Positions 55,154 through 62,841 of a DNA stretch of 64,000 nucleotides are shown piece after piece. Numbering within the stretch: position 1 is the first letter of the stretch; every line of letters starts with the position of its first letter. The stretch comes from Fen-455 sp050012675 (GTDB lineage Bacteria; Actinomycetota; Acidimicrobiia; Acidimicrobiales; Bog-793). Under the pieces are notes generated by a model. That model was not told where the DNA came from, made no database searches, and worked only from the letters and a program-made list of their open reading frames with translations. Both the position numbers and the translations under genes were made by a program. Location: positions 111,097 through 175,096 of the forward strand of contig JBEKGS010000002.1 in NCBI GenBank assembly GCA_050012675.1. Direction: 5' to 3'.

Positions 55154-56784
55154 GATGCGGTCCCTGTGGTTGCGGCCAGGCCGCTCGCGACGCCGAAGCC
55201 CCGGGCGTCGGTGAATATCCGGTTGCGCCCGAGGAGGATCACGAGAGGACGTGTGAAGGTGTAAGCGGTCACCACGTCGACGATGGTGGACAGACCGAGC
55301 ATGAAGGCGAAGCCCCGCACCGCGCCGATCGAGAGCAACCAGAGCACGAGTGCCCCGAGGAAGGACACGGCGTCAGCCGAAAGGATCGTGCGGTAGGCGC
55401 TCTTGAATCCCCGGTCCACCGACGACCGGATCGACCGGCCCGCGCGCACTTCGTCCTTTAATCGCTCGAAATACACGACATAGGAGTCGACGGTGATGCC
55501 CACCGAGACGATTAGGCCCGTCATGCCCGAAAGGTCAAGTGTCAGGCCTGCTGAGGTCGCCCCCAAGAGACAGATGATGGCGTAGATGAGAGCACCCGTG
55601 CTTATAAGGCCGAGCACGACGACGACACCGAGGGCCCGGTAGTAAAAGATCGTGTAGAGCATCACGAGGAACAGCCCGAGCAGTCCCGCGAGCAGGCCGG
55701 CCTGCAGCGACTTCTTCCCGAGGGTCGGCGACACCGTCGTGTAGGTGGCCTGGGTCAGCGCGATGGGGATCTGGCCGTACTTGAGGACGAGGGCGAGCGC
55801 CTGTGCCTGCGGCTGGGTGAAGTCACCGCTGATCTCGCCCGAGCCGCCGAAGCTCTGGGCGTTGATCGTCGGCGCGGACTCGACCACGCCCCCGAGGTCG
55901 ATCGCGAGCGGCAGGTGGTAATTCTTCTTCGCGATCGTGTCGAAGAACGCCGAGTACTGCGACTTGATGGTGAAGTTGACGACCCAGCCCGAGGTCGTCT
56001 GCAGTTCGGCGTTGGCCGAGGCGAGAATCTCGCCGGTCGCGGGCACCGTCCCGTCATAAGGGGTCGGGCCGAGCTCGTAGCGCTCCGGGCAGGGGTTCGC
56101 CGTCGAGGCGCAGATGAGCACGACACGCGAGGCCTTGTCCTGGCTCGGCGGCGTGCTCGGTACCGAGTTGAGCGCCGGGTCGGGCGCCGAGCCTGGGTTC
56201 GAGCTCTCCGTTGAGCTGTAGGTGGACGTCGTGTAGAGGTACGAAGAACCGCAAGCAGGTGGCTTCACGTACGCCGCAGCCGCCTTCTTGGACTTCGGCA
56301 GGGTCGTCGTGGTCGTAGACGTGGACGAGGTCGTGGTCGAGGCGGGAGCGGTCGTCGTCGTGCCTGCCGCCGTGGTGGTCGTCGTCTTCGGCACCGTCGT
56401 GGTCGTCGTGGTCGTCGAGCTCGCAGGCGTGTAGGCATTCGCCGCGCAGAGCACCGGGCGGAAGAACAGCTGGGCGGTGTTACCGATCTCCTTTATGACC
56501 GTCGAGAAGTTCTTCACGCCCGGAAGCTGCACGACGATGTTGCTGCCCTGGGTGCCGATGTTCGGGCTCGCCAGGCCGAGCCCGTTTGCCCGTGCCTGCA
56601 TGATGCCGACAACCGTCTGCAGCTGGGCGGGCGTCGCCTTTTGTGCCGGCTGGAAGACCACCGACAGGCCACCTTCTAGGTCGAGACCGAGCTTGGGCGA
56701 CCATCCGGCGGCGATGACGCCTCCGAGCGCGCCGAAGCAGACGAGGCATACGAGAACAACGCTCAACAGCAAGTTCCGTCTCAA
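55150..56784 (-). CDS. secD: Protein translocase subunit SecD with a Thr-rich insert
   Basis: The protein has 544 residues. GLDLEGGLSVVFQP is the N-terminal motif. The C-terminal RND-type helices have GMTGLIVSVGITVDSYVVYFERLKDEVRAGRS and the following helices. Residues about 119-172 are an almost pure Thr/Ser/Pro/Ala stretch inserted into the periplasmic P1 domain, followed by another Ser-rich segment. The insert is encoded by a GTC/GTG-rich repeat at about 56290-56430. It is not part of the core fold. It overlaps yajC by four bases. Confidence 0.93.
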   Translation of the reverse strand: MRRNLLLSVVLVCLVCFGALGGVIAAGWSPKLGLDLEGGLSVVFQPAQKATPAQLQTVVGIMQARANGLGLASPNIGTQGSNIVVQLPGVKNFSTVIKEIGNTAQLFFRPVLCAANAYTPASSTTTTTTTVPKTTTTTAAGTTTTAPASTTTSSTSTTTTTLPKSKKAAAAYVKPPACGSSYLYTTSTYSSTESSNPGSAPDPALNSVPSTPPSQDKASRVVLICASTANPCPERYELGPTPYDGTVPATGEILASANAELQTTSGWVVNFTIKSQYSAFFDTIAKKNYHLPLAIDLGGVVESAPTINAQSFGGSGEISGDFTQPQAQALALVLKYGQIPIALTQATYTTVSPTLGKKSLQAGLLAGLLGLFLVMLYTIFYYRALGVVVVLGLISTGALIYAIICLLGATSAGLTLDLSGMTGLIVSVGITVDSYVVYFERLKDEVRAGRSIRSSVDRGFKSAYRTILSADAVSFLGALVLWLLSIGAVRGFAFMLGLSTIVDVVTAYTFTRPLVILLGRNRIFTDARGFGVASGLAATTGTAS

Positions 56785-57320
56785 CGGATGCCGCCTCCGC
56801 TCCCATTGCCGCCCGGACTGGTGCCGCCGCCGTCCTCGTCGGAATCCGGCAGCTTGTCGGATTCGAGGGGTGGCACCGAGTACGGGTCATTGTCGGACTC
56901 GTCGATGAGGTCGTCGTGGCCGTGGCCGTCAAAGGGACTGTTGGCGGTGTAGGCGTCGCCCGCACCGTTGGTGGCTTCCTCGACGCGCTGGGAGACCGCC
57001 CCCCGTAGGACCTCGATCACTGTTCCGGGGGCGACTTCGATCCTCGCGTGATCGCCCACGAAACCTTCGACCCGACCGAGGATCCCCGACGAGAGCATCA
57101 CCTTGTCGCCGACAGAGATCTGCTTGCCCGCCTGGAGCTGGCGCTGGCGCCTTTGTCGCTGGGGCCGGATGAGGAACATGTAGCCGACCCCGAACAGCAG
57201 GATGAAAAAGATGAGCGTGAAAGAGCTGTTGGTCTTTTTTGCGGCCGCCGCCACAATGAGACCGCTGAGGGCCGCCAGATTGTGGGGGCCGGAGAACGCG
57301 AGCACGTGGATGAGAGACAT
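56781..57320 (-). CDS. yajC: Preprotein translocase subunit YajC
   Basis: The protein has 179 residues from the ATG at 57320. One membrane helix (LIFFILLFGVGYMFLIRPQ) ends in the family motif IRPQRQRRQ, followed by QISVGDKVMLSSGILGRVEGFVGDHARIEVAPGTVIEVLRGAVSQRV, the conserved cytoplasmic domain. The last 70 residues are acidic and Gly-rich, longer than usual. YajC binds SecDF. A TTG six codons earlier is less likely. It lies between ruvB and secD, a common order. Confidence 0.92.
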   Translation of the reverse strand: MSLIHVLAFSGPHNLAALSGLIVAAAAKKTNSSFTLIFFILLFGVGYMFLIRPQRQRRQRQLQAGKQISVGDKVMLSSGILGRVEGFVGDHARIEVAPGTVIEVLRGAVSQRVEEATNGAGDAYTANSPFDGHGHDDLIDESDNDPYSVPPLESDKLPDSDEDGGGTSPGGNGSGGGIR

Positions 57321-57371
57321 GGGAGGCCTATCAATCAAGGAATGATGCGACGCATCACCTTAGTCGCCCGT

Positions 57372-58562
57372 TCAGGACTCCTCCGTGCAAGCCTGCCCAC
57401 CGGCCTCGTCGCTGAACAAGGGCTCCTGAGAAGGGCCGCCTCCCCGGCCGGTCCTTGAGGCGGCGGCGGGTGCTTGGTCAGGGTCCCCCATCGAGATAAA
57501 GCTCAATGATTGCGCCGGAACTGCGAGGCCCAGATGCTCGTAGGCGTGGGGCGCGGCGACTCTTCCCCGGGGCGTGCGCATGATGAGGCCGGCCTGCAGG
57601 AGGAACGGTTCGTAGACGTCCTCAACCGTCTCCTGCTCCTCGCCGACGCTGACCGCGAGCGTCGAGAGCCCGACGGGCCGACCTGAGAAACGCACGCAGA
57701 GGACCTCGAGGATCTGGCGGTCGATGCTGTCGAGCCCGAGCTTGTCGACCCCGAACACCGTCAGGCCCTCGCGCGCGGCTTGCTCTGTGATCACACCGGA
57801 GCCCCGGACCTCGACGAAGTCGCGCACGCGGCGAAGCAGGCGTATCGCCAGGCGAGGCGTCCCACGCGAGCGCCGGGCGATCTCGGTCGCCCCGCCTGGC
57901 GTCAGCTCGACCCCGAACAACGCGCCCGTCCGGTGCACGATGGTCTCGAGCTCGCCCTCGCTGTAGAGCTCGAGCCGCGCGACGATGCCGAATCTGTCCC
58001 GAAGCGGTCCGGTGATGAGACCCGTCCGGGTCGTCGCTCCCACCAGTGTGAACCTCGGCAGGTCCAAGCGGATCGAGCGGGCGGTCGGACCGCGACCGAG
58101 CACTATGTCCAGCTGGAAGTCCTCCATCGCCGGGTACAACAGCTCCTCGACCGCCCGTCCCATGCGGTGGATCTCATCGATGAAGAGCACGTCGCCGGGC
58201 TGGAGATCAGTCAGGATGGCTGCAACGTCTCCGCTTCGTACCAGCGCCGGTCCAGAGGTGATGCGCAGACCCGCGCCCATTTCGCAGGCCATGATGCCCG
58301 CCAGGGTGGTCTTGCCCAGTCCGGGCGGCCCGGCGAACAGGACATGGTCGACAGGTTGGTCACGGCGCCGTGCCGCCTCCAAGATGATCTGAAGCTTTTC
58401 CCGCAGCTGCTGCTGGCCCACGAAATCGGCTAGCCGCTTCGGGCGTATCCCGACCTCGAACGCGACATCGCCTTCGGACGGGCCGCCGTCGGTGAGCGAC
58501 CCGGTCGCGTCCTTGGCGGCTGGTGGGTCATCGTTGGCGAGGATCTCTCTGCGCGGGCTCAT
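57372..58562 (-). CDS. ruvB: Holliday-junction branch-migration helicase RuvB
   Basis: The protein has 396 residues. RPKRLADFVGQQQLREKLQI precedes Walker A GPPGLGKTTLA; Walker B is VLFIDEIHRM. The sensor region GATTRTGLITGPLRDRFG and the winged-helix C-domain (GLSTLAVSVGEEQETVEDVYEPFLLQAGLIMRTPRGR) are complete. A 50-residue C-terminal tail is extra. It drives branch migration with RuvA. The ATG at 58562 follows the ruvA stop by seven bases. The frame is open farther upstream but overlaps ruvA. Confidence 0.96.
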   Translation of the reverse strand: MSPRREILANDDPPAAKDATGSLTDGGPSEGDVAFEVGIRPKRLADFVGQQQLREKLQIILEAARRRDQPVDHVLFAGPPGLGKTTLAGIMACEMGAGLRITSGPALVRSGDVAAILTDLQPGDVLFIDEIHRMGRAVEELLYPAMEDFQLDIVLGRGPTARSIRLDLPRFTLVGATTRTGLITGPLRDRFGIVARLELYSEGELETIVHRTGALFGVELTPGGATEIARRSRGTPRLAIRLLRRVRDFVEVRGSGVITEQAAREGLTVFGVDKLGLDSIDRQILEVLCVRFSGRPVGLSTLAVSVGEEQETVEDVYEPFLLQAGLIMRTPRGRVAAPHAYEHLGLAVPAQSLSFISMGDPDQAPAAASRTGRGGGPSQEPLFSDEAGGQACTEES

Positions 58563-58569
58563 CGACCGG

Positions 58570-59184
58570 TCATCTCCGAGGCGCGAGGCTGCGCAGCGCC
58601 TCGCGTAGCAGCTCTTCGACGCTGCCTTCTCCGGAGAGGCCGCGAAGCGCCGCCCTGACCTCGTCGGGCGCATAGCCCAGTTGGGCGAGTGCCTGGCCGA
58701 CCTCGGAGGTCACCGAAGCCAGCCGGTTGGACTGGGACGTCCCCGCCCCGATGACGCCGTCGGCGCTCAGCAGGTCGAAGCGCGCCTGTAGTTCGACCAG
58801 CAGCCGTGCGGCCGTCTTCTGGCCGACCCCGGGGACCAGCTTCAGGGCGTCGACGTTCCCGTTGGCGATGACCTGGACGAGCTCGGCCGGGTCGTGGACG
58901 CTGAGTATCGCGAGTGCCAGTCCCGGGCCGACACCGTGCGCGCCGAGGAGCAGCTCGAACGCCGTCCGCTCTTCGGGCGAGGCGAACCCGTACAAGGTGA
59001 TGGCACCCTCGCGGACATGAGTGTGAACGGCAAGGAAGGCCTCGTGGCCGAGCTGTAGGCCGCCCGCGGTCCTCGGCGATGCGAGGACGCGATAGCCCAC
59101 CCCGGCGACGTCCAGGACAAGCTCGACGGCGGCATCGCCTACAGCCCTCCTCTCTGTCACGAGCCCGCGGAGGGACGCGATCAC
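58570..59184 (-). CDS. ruvA: Holliday-junction DNA-binding protein RuvA
   Basis: The protein has 204 residues. The OB domain begins ASLRGLVTERR and has VELVLDVAGVGYRVLAS. The HhH region has LLLGAHGVGPGLALAILS and LKLVPGVGQKTAARLLVELQARF. The C-terminal domain that touches RuvB is QALAQLGYAPDEVRAALRGL. The GTG at 59184 overlaps ruvC by four bases (GTGA). A longer frame to 59277 lies inside ruvC and is not used. Confidence 0.95.
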   Translation of the reverse strand: MIASLRGLVTERRAVGDAAVELVLDVAGVGYRVLASPRTAGGLQLGHEAFLAVHTHVREGAITLYGFASPEERTAFELLLGAHGVGPGLALAILSVHDPAELVQVIANGNVDALKLVPGVGQKTAARLLVELQARFDLLSADGVIGAGTSQSNRLASVTSEVGQALAQLGYAPDEVRAALRGLSGEGSVEELLREALRSLAPRR

Positions 59185-59723
59185 AGCTTGGCCCCCGACG
59201 GCCGGGCTTGGCGCGTGCCCGAAGCGGCCGGCAAACCCGGGGCGGTGCGTGCCCAAGCCGCGGTGCTCAGGTGGCAAAGGGCGAGCGCCAGCGCGTCGGC
59301 GGCGTCGGCGGGCTTGGGCACCGTGCCGAGATCGAGCAGGCGCGCCACCATTCGCTGCACCTGGTCCTTCGTGGCGGCGCCGAAACCCGTCACGGCCAGC
59401 TTCACCTCGTTGGAGGTGTACTCCACCACCTCGCAGCCCAGCTCCTCTGCGGTCAAGAGGGCGACCCCGCTCGCCTGGCCGACAGACATGGCCGTCCGGG
59501 CGTTGGTCTGGAAGAAGACGCGTTCGACGACCACGACATCTGGATTAAGGTCGCTGACGAGCTTGTTCAGCTCCATGCGTAGCGTCGCCAGCCGGCGTGG
59601 CAACGATTCGTCGATGGCGGTGGTGATCACGCCGGCCGCTATCGCCTGCCTGCGCGGCCCATCGGCTCGCACGCAGCCGTAGCCGCACCGGGACAAGCCT
59701 GGATCGATGCCGAGAACAAACAC
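59181..59723 (-). CDS. ruvC: Holliday-junction resolvase RuvC
   Basis: The protein has 180 residues. VLGIDPGLSRCGYGCV carries the first catalytic Asp. VVVERVFFQTNARTAMSVGQASGVAL carries the Glu, and PADAADALALALCHL the last acidic pair. RuvC cuts Holliday junctions. It starts the run ruvC-ruvA-ruvB-yajC-secD-secF. The GTG start has TACGAT seven bases upstream. Confidence 0.95.
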   Translation of the reverse strand: MFVLGIDPGLSRCGYGCVRADGPRRQAIAAGVITTAIDESLPRRLATLRMELNKLVSDLNPDVVVVERVFFQTNARTAMSVGQASGVALLTAEELGCEVVEYTSNEVKLAVTGFGAATKDQVQRMVARLLDLGTVPKPADAADALALALCHLSTAAWARTAPGLPAASGTRQARPSGAKL

Positions 59724-59730
59724 TCGTTCG

Positions 59731-59736
59731 ATCGTA
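59731..59736 (-). promoter_or_regulatory. -10 element TACGAT, leaderless start of ruvC
   Basis: TACGAT (minus strand) is followed by seven bases (cgaacga) and the GTG at 59723. It is the likely promoter of the ruv-sec run. Confidence 0.5.
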
Positions 59737-59777
59737 ACCCGCGCGGCCCGCGACCCGGCGGATCGTGTCCTTACGAC

Positions 59778-60527
59778 TCAGAGCTCGACGCGCTCCAGGA
59801 TCTCGTCGGGGATGTCGAAGTTCGCCCACACGGCCTGCACGTCGTCGTGCTCTTCCAACAGCTCGATGAGCTTGAGAACGCGCTTGGCGGTTGACTCGTC
59901 GCCGACTTCGACACGCGTCGTCGGAACCATCTCGAGATCGGCCGAGTCCACGTGGACCGAGGCCTTCTCGAGGGCGCCGTGAAGGCCGCCGAGGTCCGCC
60001 GGGGCGCTCGTGACCATCCACTCGTCGCCCTCGTCACGCAGGTCCTCCCCGCCCGCGTCGAGCGCGACGGTCATGAGCTCGTCCTCGCCGACGGACTTCG
60101 GGACCATCACGACACCCTTGCGCTCGAACTGCCAGGAGACCGCGCCGGGCTCGGCCATCGAGCCTCCGTTGCGCGAGAACAACGAGCGGATCTCCGAGCC
60201 CGTCCGGTTGCGGTTGTCCGTCAGGCACTCGACGATCATCGCCACGCCCGAAGGGGCGTAGCCCTCGTAGGCGATCGCTTCATAGCGGACGCCTTCGAGC
60301 TCGCCTGTGCCGCGCTTGATGGCGCGCTCGATCGTGTCGAGCGGCACGGAGGCGTCTCGCGCCTTGGTGAACATCGTGCGGAGCGTCGCGTTCGCGGACA
60401 TGTCACCGCCACCCTCACGAGCGGCGACCTCGACCTGGCGGATCAGCTTGGCGAACAGCTTCCCGCGAGCCGCGTCGACGGCACCCTTGCGATGCTTGGT
60501 GGTTGCCCACTTGGAATGGCCCGACAT
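59778..60527 (-). CDS. yebC: YebC/PmpR-family protein
   Basis: The protein has 249 residues, the normal length. It begins MSGHSKWATTKHRKGAVDAARGKLFAKLIRQVEVAAREGG, the family signature. GVAMIVECLTDNRNRT and RNGGSMAEPGAVSWQFERKGVV follow. The family includes a transcription regulator and, by later work, factors that help ribosomes at proline stretches. The ATG has gggagg upstream. It is next to ruvC, as in many bacteria. A small inverted repeat (ACGACC/GGTCGT, 60567-60581) lies upstream. Confidence 0.93.
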   Translation of the reverse strand: MSGHSKWATTKHRKGAVDAARGKLFAKLIRQVEVAAREGGGDMSANATLRTMFTKARDASVPLDTIERAIKRGTGELEGVRYEAIAYEGYAPSGVAMIVECLTDNRNRTGSEIRSLFSRNGGSMAEPGAVSWQFERKGVVMVPKSVGEDELMTVALDAGGEDLRDEGDEWMVTSAPADLGGLHGALEKASVHVDSADLEMVPTTRVEVGDESTAKRVLKLIELLEEHDDVQAVWANFDIPDEILERVEL

Positions 60528-60730
60528 CGCCTCAGCCTCCCTCGATGTCCGATATCACGAGCCAGCACGACCGTAGGTCGTCCACCGGCTCAGCGTGGAA
60601 CGCTACCGGCCTGACGAGCCCGTGTCCCAGGGCTGGCACGCCGTGGCAGGAAGAGCTCACTGCCCGACACCTTCGTTGTGCACCTGCCAATTCGACCATG
60701 GTTGGTTCCGGCTCGCCAGTCGGGAGTCAC

Positions 60731-60753
60731 AGCTCTGAGAACATCTCAGAGCT
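60731..60753 (-). terminator. Strong stem-loop after the M48 protease gene
   Basis: AGCTCTGAGA and TCTCAGAGCT form a perfect 10-base-pair stem around ACA, two bases after the protease stop codon (minus strand). A third TCAGAGCT copy overlaps the stop. There is no T-run, so it may be a hairpin-only terminator or an mRNA 3'-end stabiliser. Confidence 0.6.
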
Positions 60754-60755
60754 GC

Positions 60756-61712
60756 TCAGAGCTCCCTCAGGACGGCGACACGCTCTGACAGATCCAGGGC
60801 TCCCGGCCGTTCCGGCTCGCCCGAGGGCCCTTCGAAGGGTGCCAGCCACAGGCGCGACGTCGACTCGGTGACGCTGCGCGCAAGGCTCGTGGGCCTTGTC
60901 ACACGAGCAGATCCGATCTTCTCCAGGGCGTCGACAAGCGCCGGTGGATAACGCGTGAGCGCTACGGCAGCCAGATCCGCCAACGGCTCACGGCCCCGGC
61001 CGGCCACCCTGTCGGCGATTCTCCCGAAGGTGGGGATGTAACGCCTCAACGGGTCGAAGGCCAGCACGGCGATGGCTCCTGAGACCGTGTCCCCCCGCTT
61101 TATGTGCGCCAGCTCGTGTGCCAGCACGGCCTCGAGCTCGATCCTGTCGAGAAGCAGCACGAGCCCACTCGTGACGAACACGACGCCTCGGTCGGGCGAG
61201 CGGCCCACCGACATGGCATTCGGGGCCGGGTCGTCCAGTACCCGTATCTCTGCGCTCGGCAGCCCGAAGACGGCGAACAAGCCCTCCGCGACGTCGACGA
61301 GGCGCGCGGCCTCCGCCGCGCTCAAGATGCTGGGCCGGCGCTTAGCGGTGACCACGGTCCCGCCTATCCGTTTCACCAGCACCGATGTCGAGCTGGACCA
61401 CATCGACCACGACACGAGCACGATCGCGCAGGCGATCGCGCCCCCGGCGATCAGGAAATCGATCGAGACGACGCCGAGGACGCCCAGCAGCAACGCCACG
61501 GCAAGCGGGGCGAAAAGGGCGAACCTGGCTCGCCGCTTGCTCGCGCGGGCGGCATGGCGCCAGGCGGCGTCACGGCGGCGGGCGGCCGCGGCCAGCACTG
61601 CCCTCGAGGCCTCGTAGGCTGCCTGCTGCGCCTCTACTGCCCGACGCGCCCTGCCGTCGCTGTCGGAGGCACGACGCTGCCAGCGCGTTCGGTCCTTGGC
61701 CGCTGGAGTCAC
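60756..61712 (-). CDS. M48-family (HtpX-like) membrane metalloprotease
   Basis: The protein has 318 residues. The N-terminal 60 residues are charged and helical. Two membrane helices lie at about 64-105. Zinc site HELAH is at 199-203, and the third ligand is probably the Glu in GREPLADLAAVAL. NAMSVGRSPDRGVVFVTSGLV is a conserved M48 segment. HtpX-like proteases cut misfolded membrane proteins. The GTG at 61712 follows the glycosyltransferase stop by ten bases, so the two are probably cotranscribed. Confidence 0.88.
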   Translation of the reverse strand: MTPAAKDRTRWQRRASDSDGRARRAVEAQQAAYEASRAVLAAAARRRDAAWRHAARASKRRARFALFAPLAVALLLGVLGVVSIDFLIAGGAIACAIVLVSWSMWSSSTSVLVKRIGGTVVTAKRRPSILSAAEAARLVDVAEGLFAVFGLPSAEIRVLDDPAPNAMSVGRSPDRGVVFVTSGLVLLLDRIELEAVLAHELAHIKRGDTVSGAIAVLAFDPLRRYIPTFGRIADRVAGRGREPLADLAAVALTRYPPALVDALEKIGSARVTRPTSLARSVTESTSRLWLAPFEGPSGEPERPGALDLSERVAVLREL

Positions 61713-61722
61713 TTCCCTGAGG

Positions 61723-62841
61723 CTACCCGGCGCCGGGCGCGCGCCCTAACCGGAGGTAGCTGTCGCGGTACAAGCCGGCGATGACACCCATGTCGTACTC
61801 GGCCGCGCGCTGGCGCCCCCGACTGCGCAGAGCCTCGCGTTCGCCCTCGTCGTCAAGCACGTCGCGGATGGTTCGCGCGAGCGCCACCGGGTCGCCTGGG
61901 GCCACCAACCGGGCCGCCGAGCCCGCCGCGAGCTGGTAACCGGCAATGTCCGAGGCGACAACCGCGGTACCTGCTGCCATCGCCTCGAGAAGAACGACGC
62001 CGAAGGACTCACCCCGAAGCGACGGCGCCACGAAGACCTCGGCGCCCGCCAGGCGTGCCGCCCGCTCCTCGTCGCCGAGGGGCCCGAGCCACTCGATCCT
62101 CGTGTCATGAGCGAACTGGGCCCGAAGTGCCCCGGTCTCGGGCCCGTCGCCCACCACCCAAAGACGCATAGACCCCGGGAGAAGCCGGAAGGCCTCGAGC
62201 AGCACTTTCAGCCCCTTGCGAGGCTCGTGCCGGCCGACGAAGACGATCGTCGGCTCGCTCGTGGGCCACCGAGGCGCCCGAGCGAATTTCTCGACCTCGA
62301 CACCGTTGGGAATGATCGCCACCCTCTGGGAGAGTCGCCCCACGCACGCCTTGGCCGTTGCGCCGGCGGCTTCGGACACGGCGAAGGCTGCGTCGAGCCG
62401 CCTTGACCAGGCTCCGACGACATGACCGTAGGTCCGGTAGGCGAAATCGGCCCCGGAACGGTGAAAGGTCCCGACAATGGGACGCGGCCCCAGCATGACC
62501 GCGCCGAGCGAGGGTCCAGGGGCGAACGGCTCGTGCACATGGACGATCTCGGGGGCGAACTCGCGCAGGGCCGAGACCGTGCGCGACATCGTCCACGGCC
62601 ACGGCGACACCGGGGCTCGGGAGCCGTTCACAGAGACTGTCGTCCCCTCCCCCACCTTCACGAACAACGCCCCGCCGAGCGCGGCGGGACCAAGGGCGGC
62701 CGAGCTGGGGGTGCCTTGAGCGGGCGCGAGTACCGCGACATCGTCGCCTCGCGATCGCAGTGCCCGCGCCAGCCCCAGCACCTGGGTCTGTACTCCTCCG
62801 GGCACCGTGCAGCTGTAGGGGCAGACGATGGCTATCCGCAT
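61723..62841 (-). CDS. GT4 glycosyltransferase, PimA-like (phosphatidylinositol mannosyltransferase)
   Basis: The protein has 372 residues. The N-terminal lobe begins IAIVCPYSCTVPGGVQTQVLGLARALRSRGDDV, with the Gly-rich PGGVQ loop of PimA-type enzymes. IVHVHEPFAPGPSL and GTFHRSGADFAYR are acceptor-side motifs. The GT4 donor motif is APSLRGESFGVVLLEAMAAGTAVVASDI. PimA adds the first mannose to phosphatidylinositol; this enzyme is close by motif, but the exact acceptor is inferred. The ATG at 62841 is the first good start. Confidence 0.88.
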   Translation of the reverse strand: MRIAIVCPYSCTVPGGVQTQVLGLARALRSRGDDVAVLAPAQGTPSSAALGPAALGGALFVKVGEGTTVSVNGSRAPVSPWPWTMSRTVSALREFAPEIVHVHEPFAPGPSLGAVMLGPRPIVGTFHRSGADFAYRTYGHVVGAWSRRLDAAFAVSEAAGATAKACVGRLSQRVAIIPNGVEVEKFARAPRWPTSEPTIVFVGRHEPRKGLKVLLEAFRLLPGSMRLWVVGDGPETGALRAQFAHDTRIEWLGPLGDEERAARLAGAEVFVAPSLRGESFGVVLLEAMAAGTAVVASDIAGYQLAAGSAARLVAPGDPVALARTIRDVLDDEGEREALRSRGRQRAAEYDMGVIAGLYRDSYLRLGRAPGAG

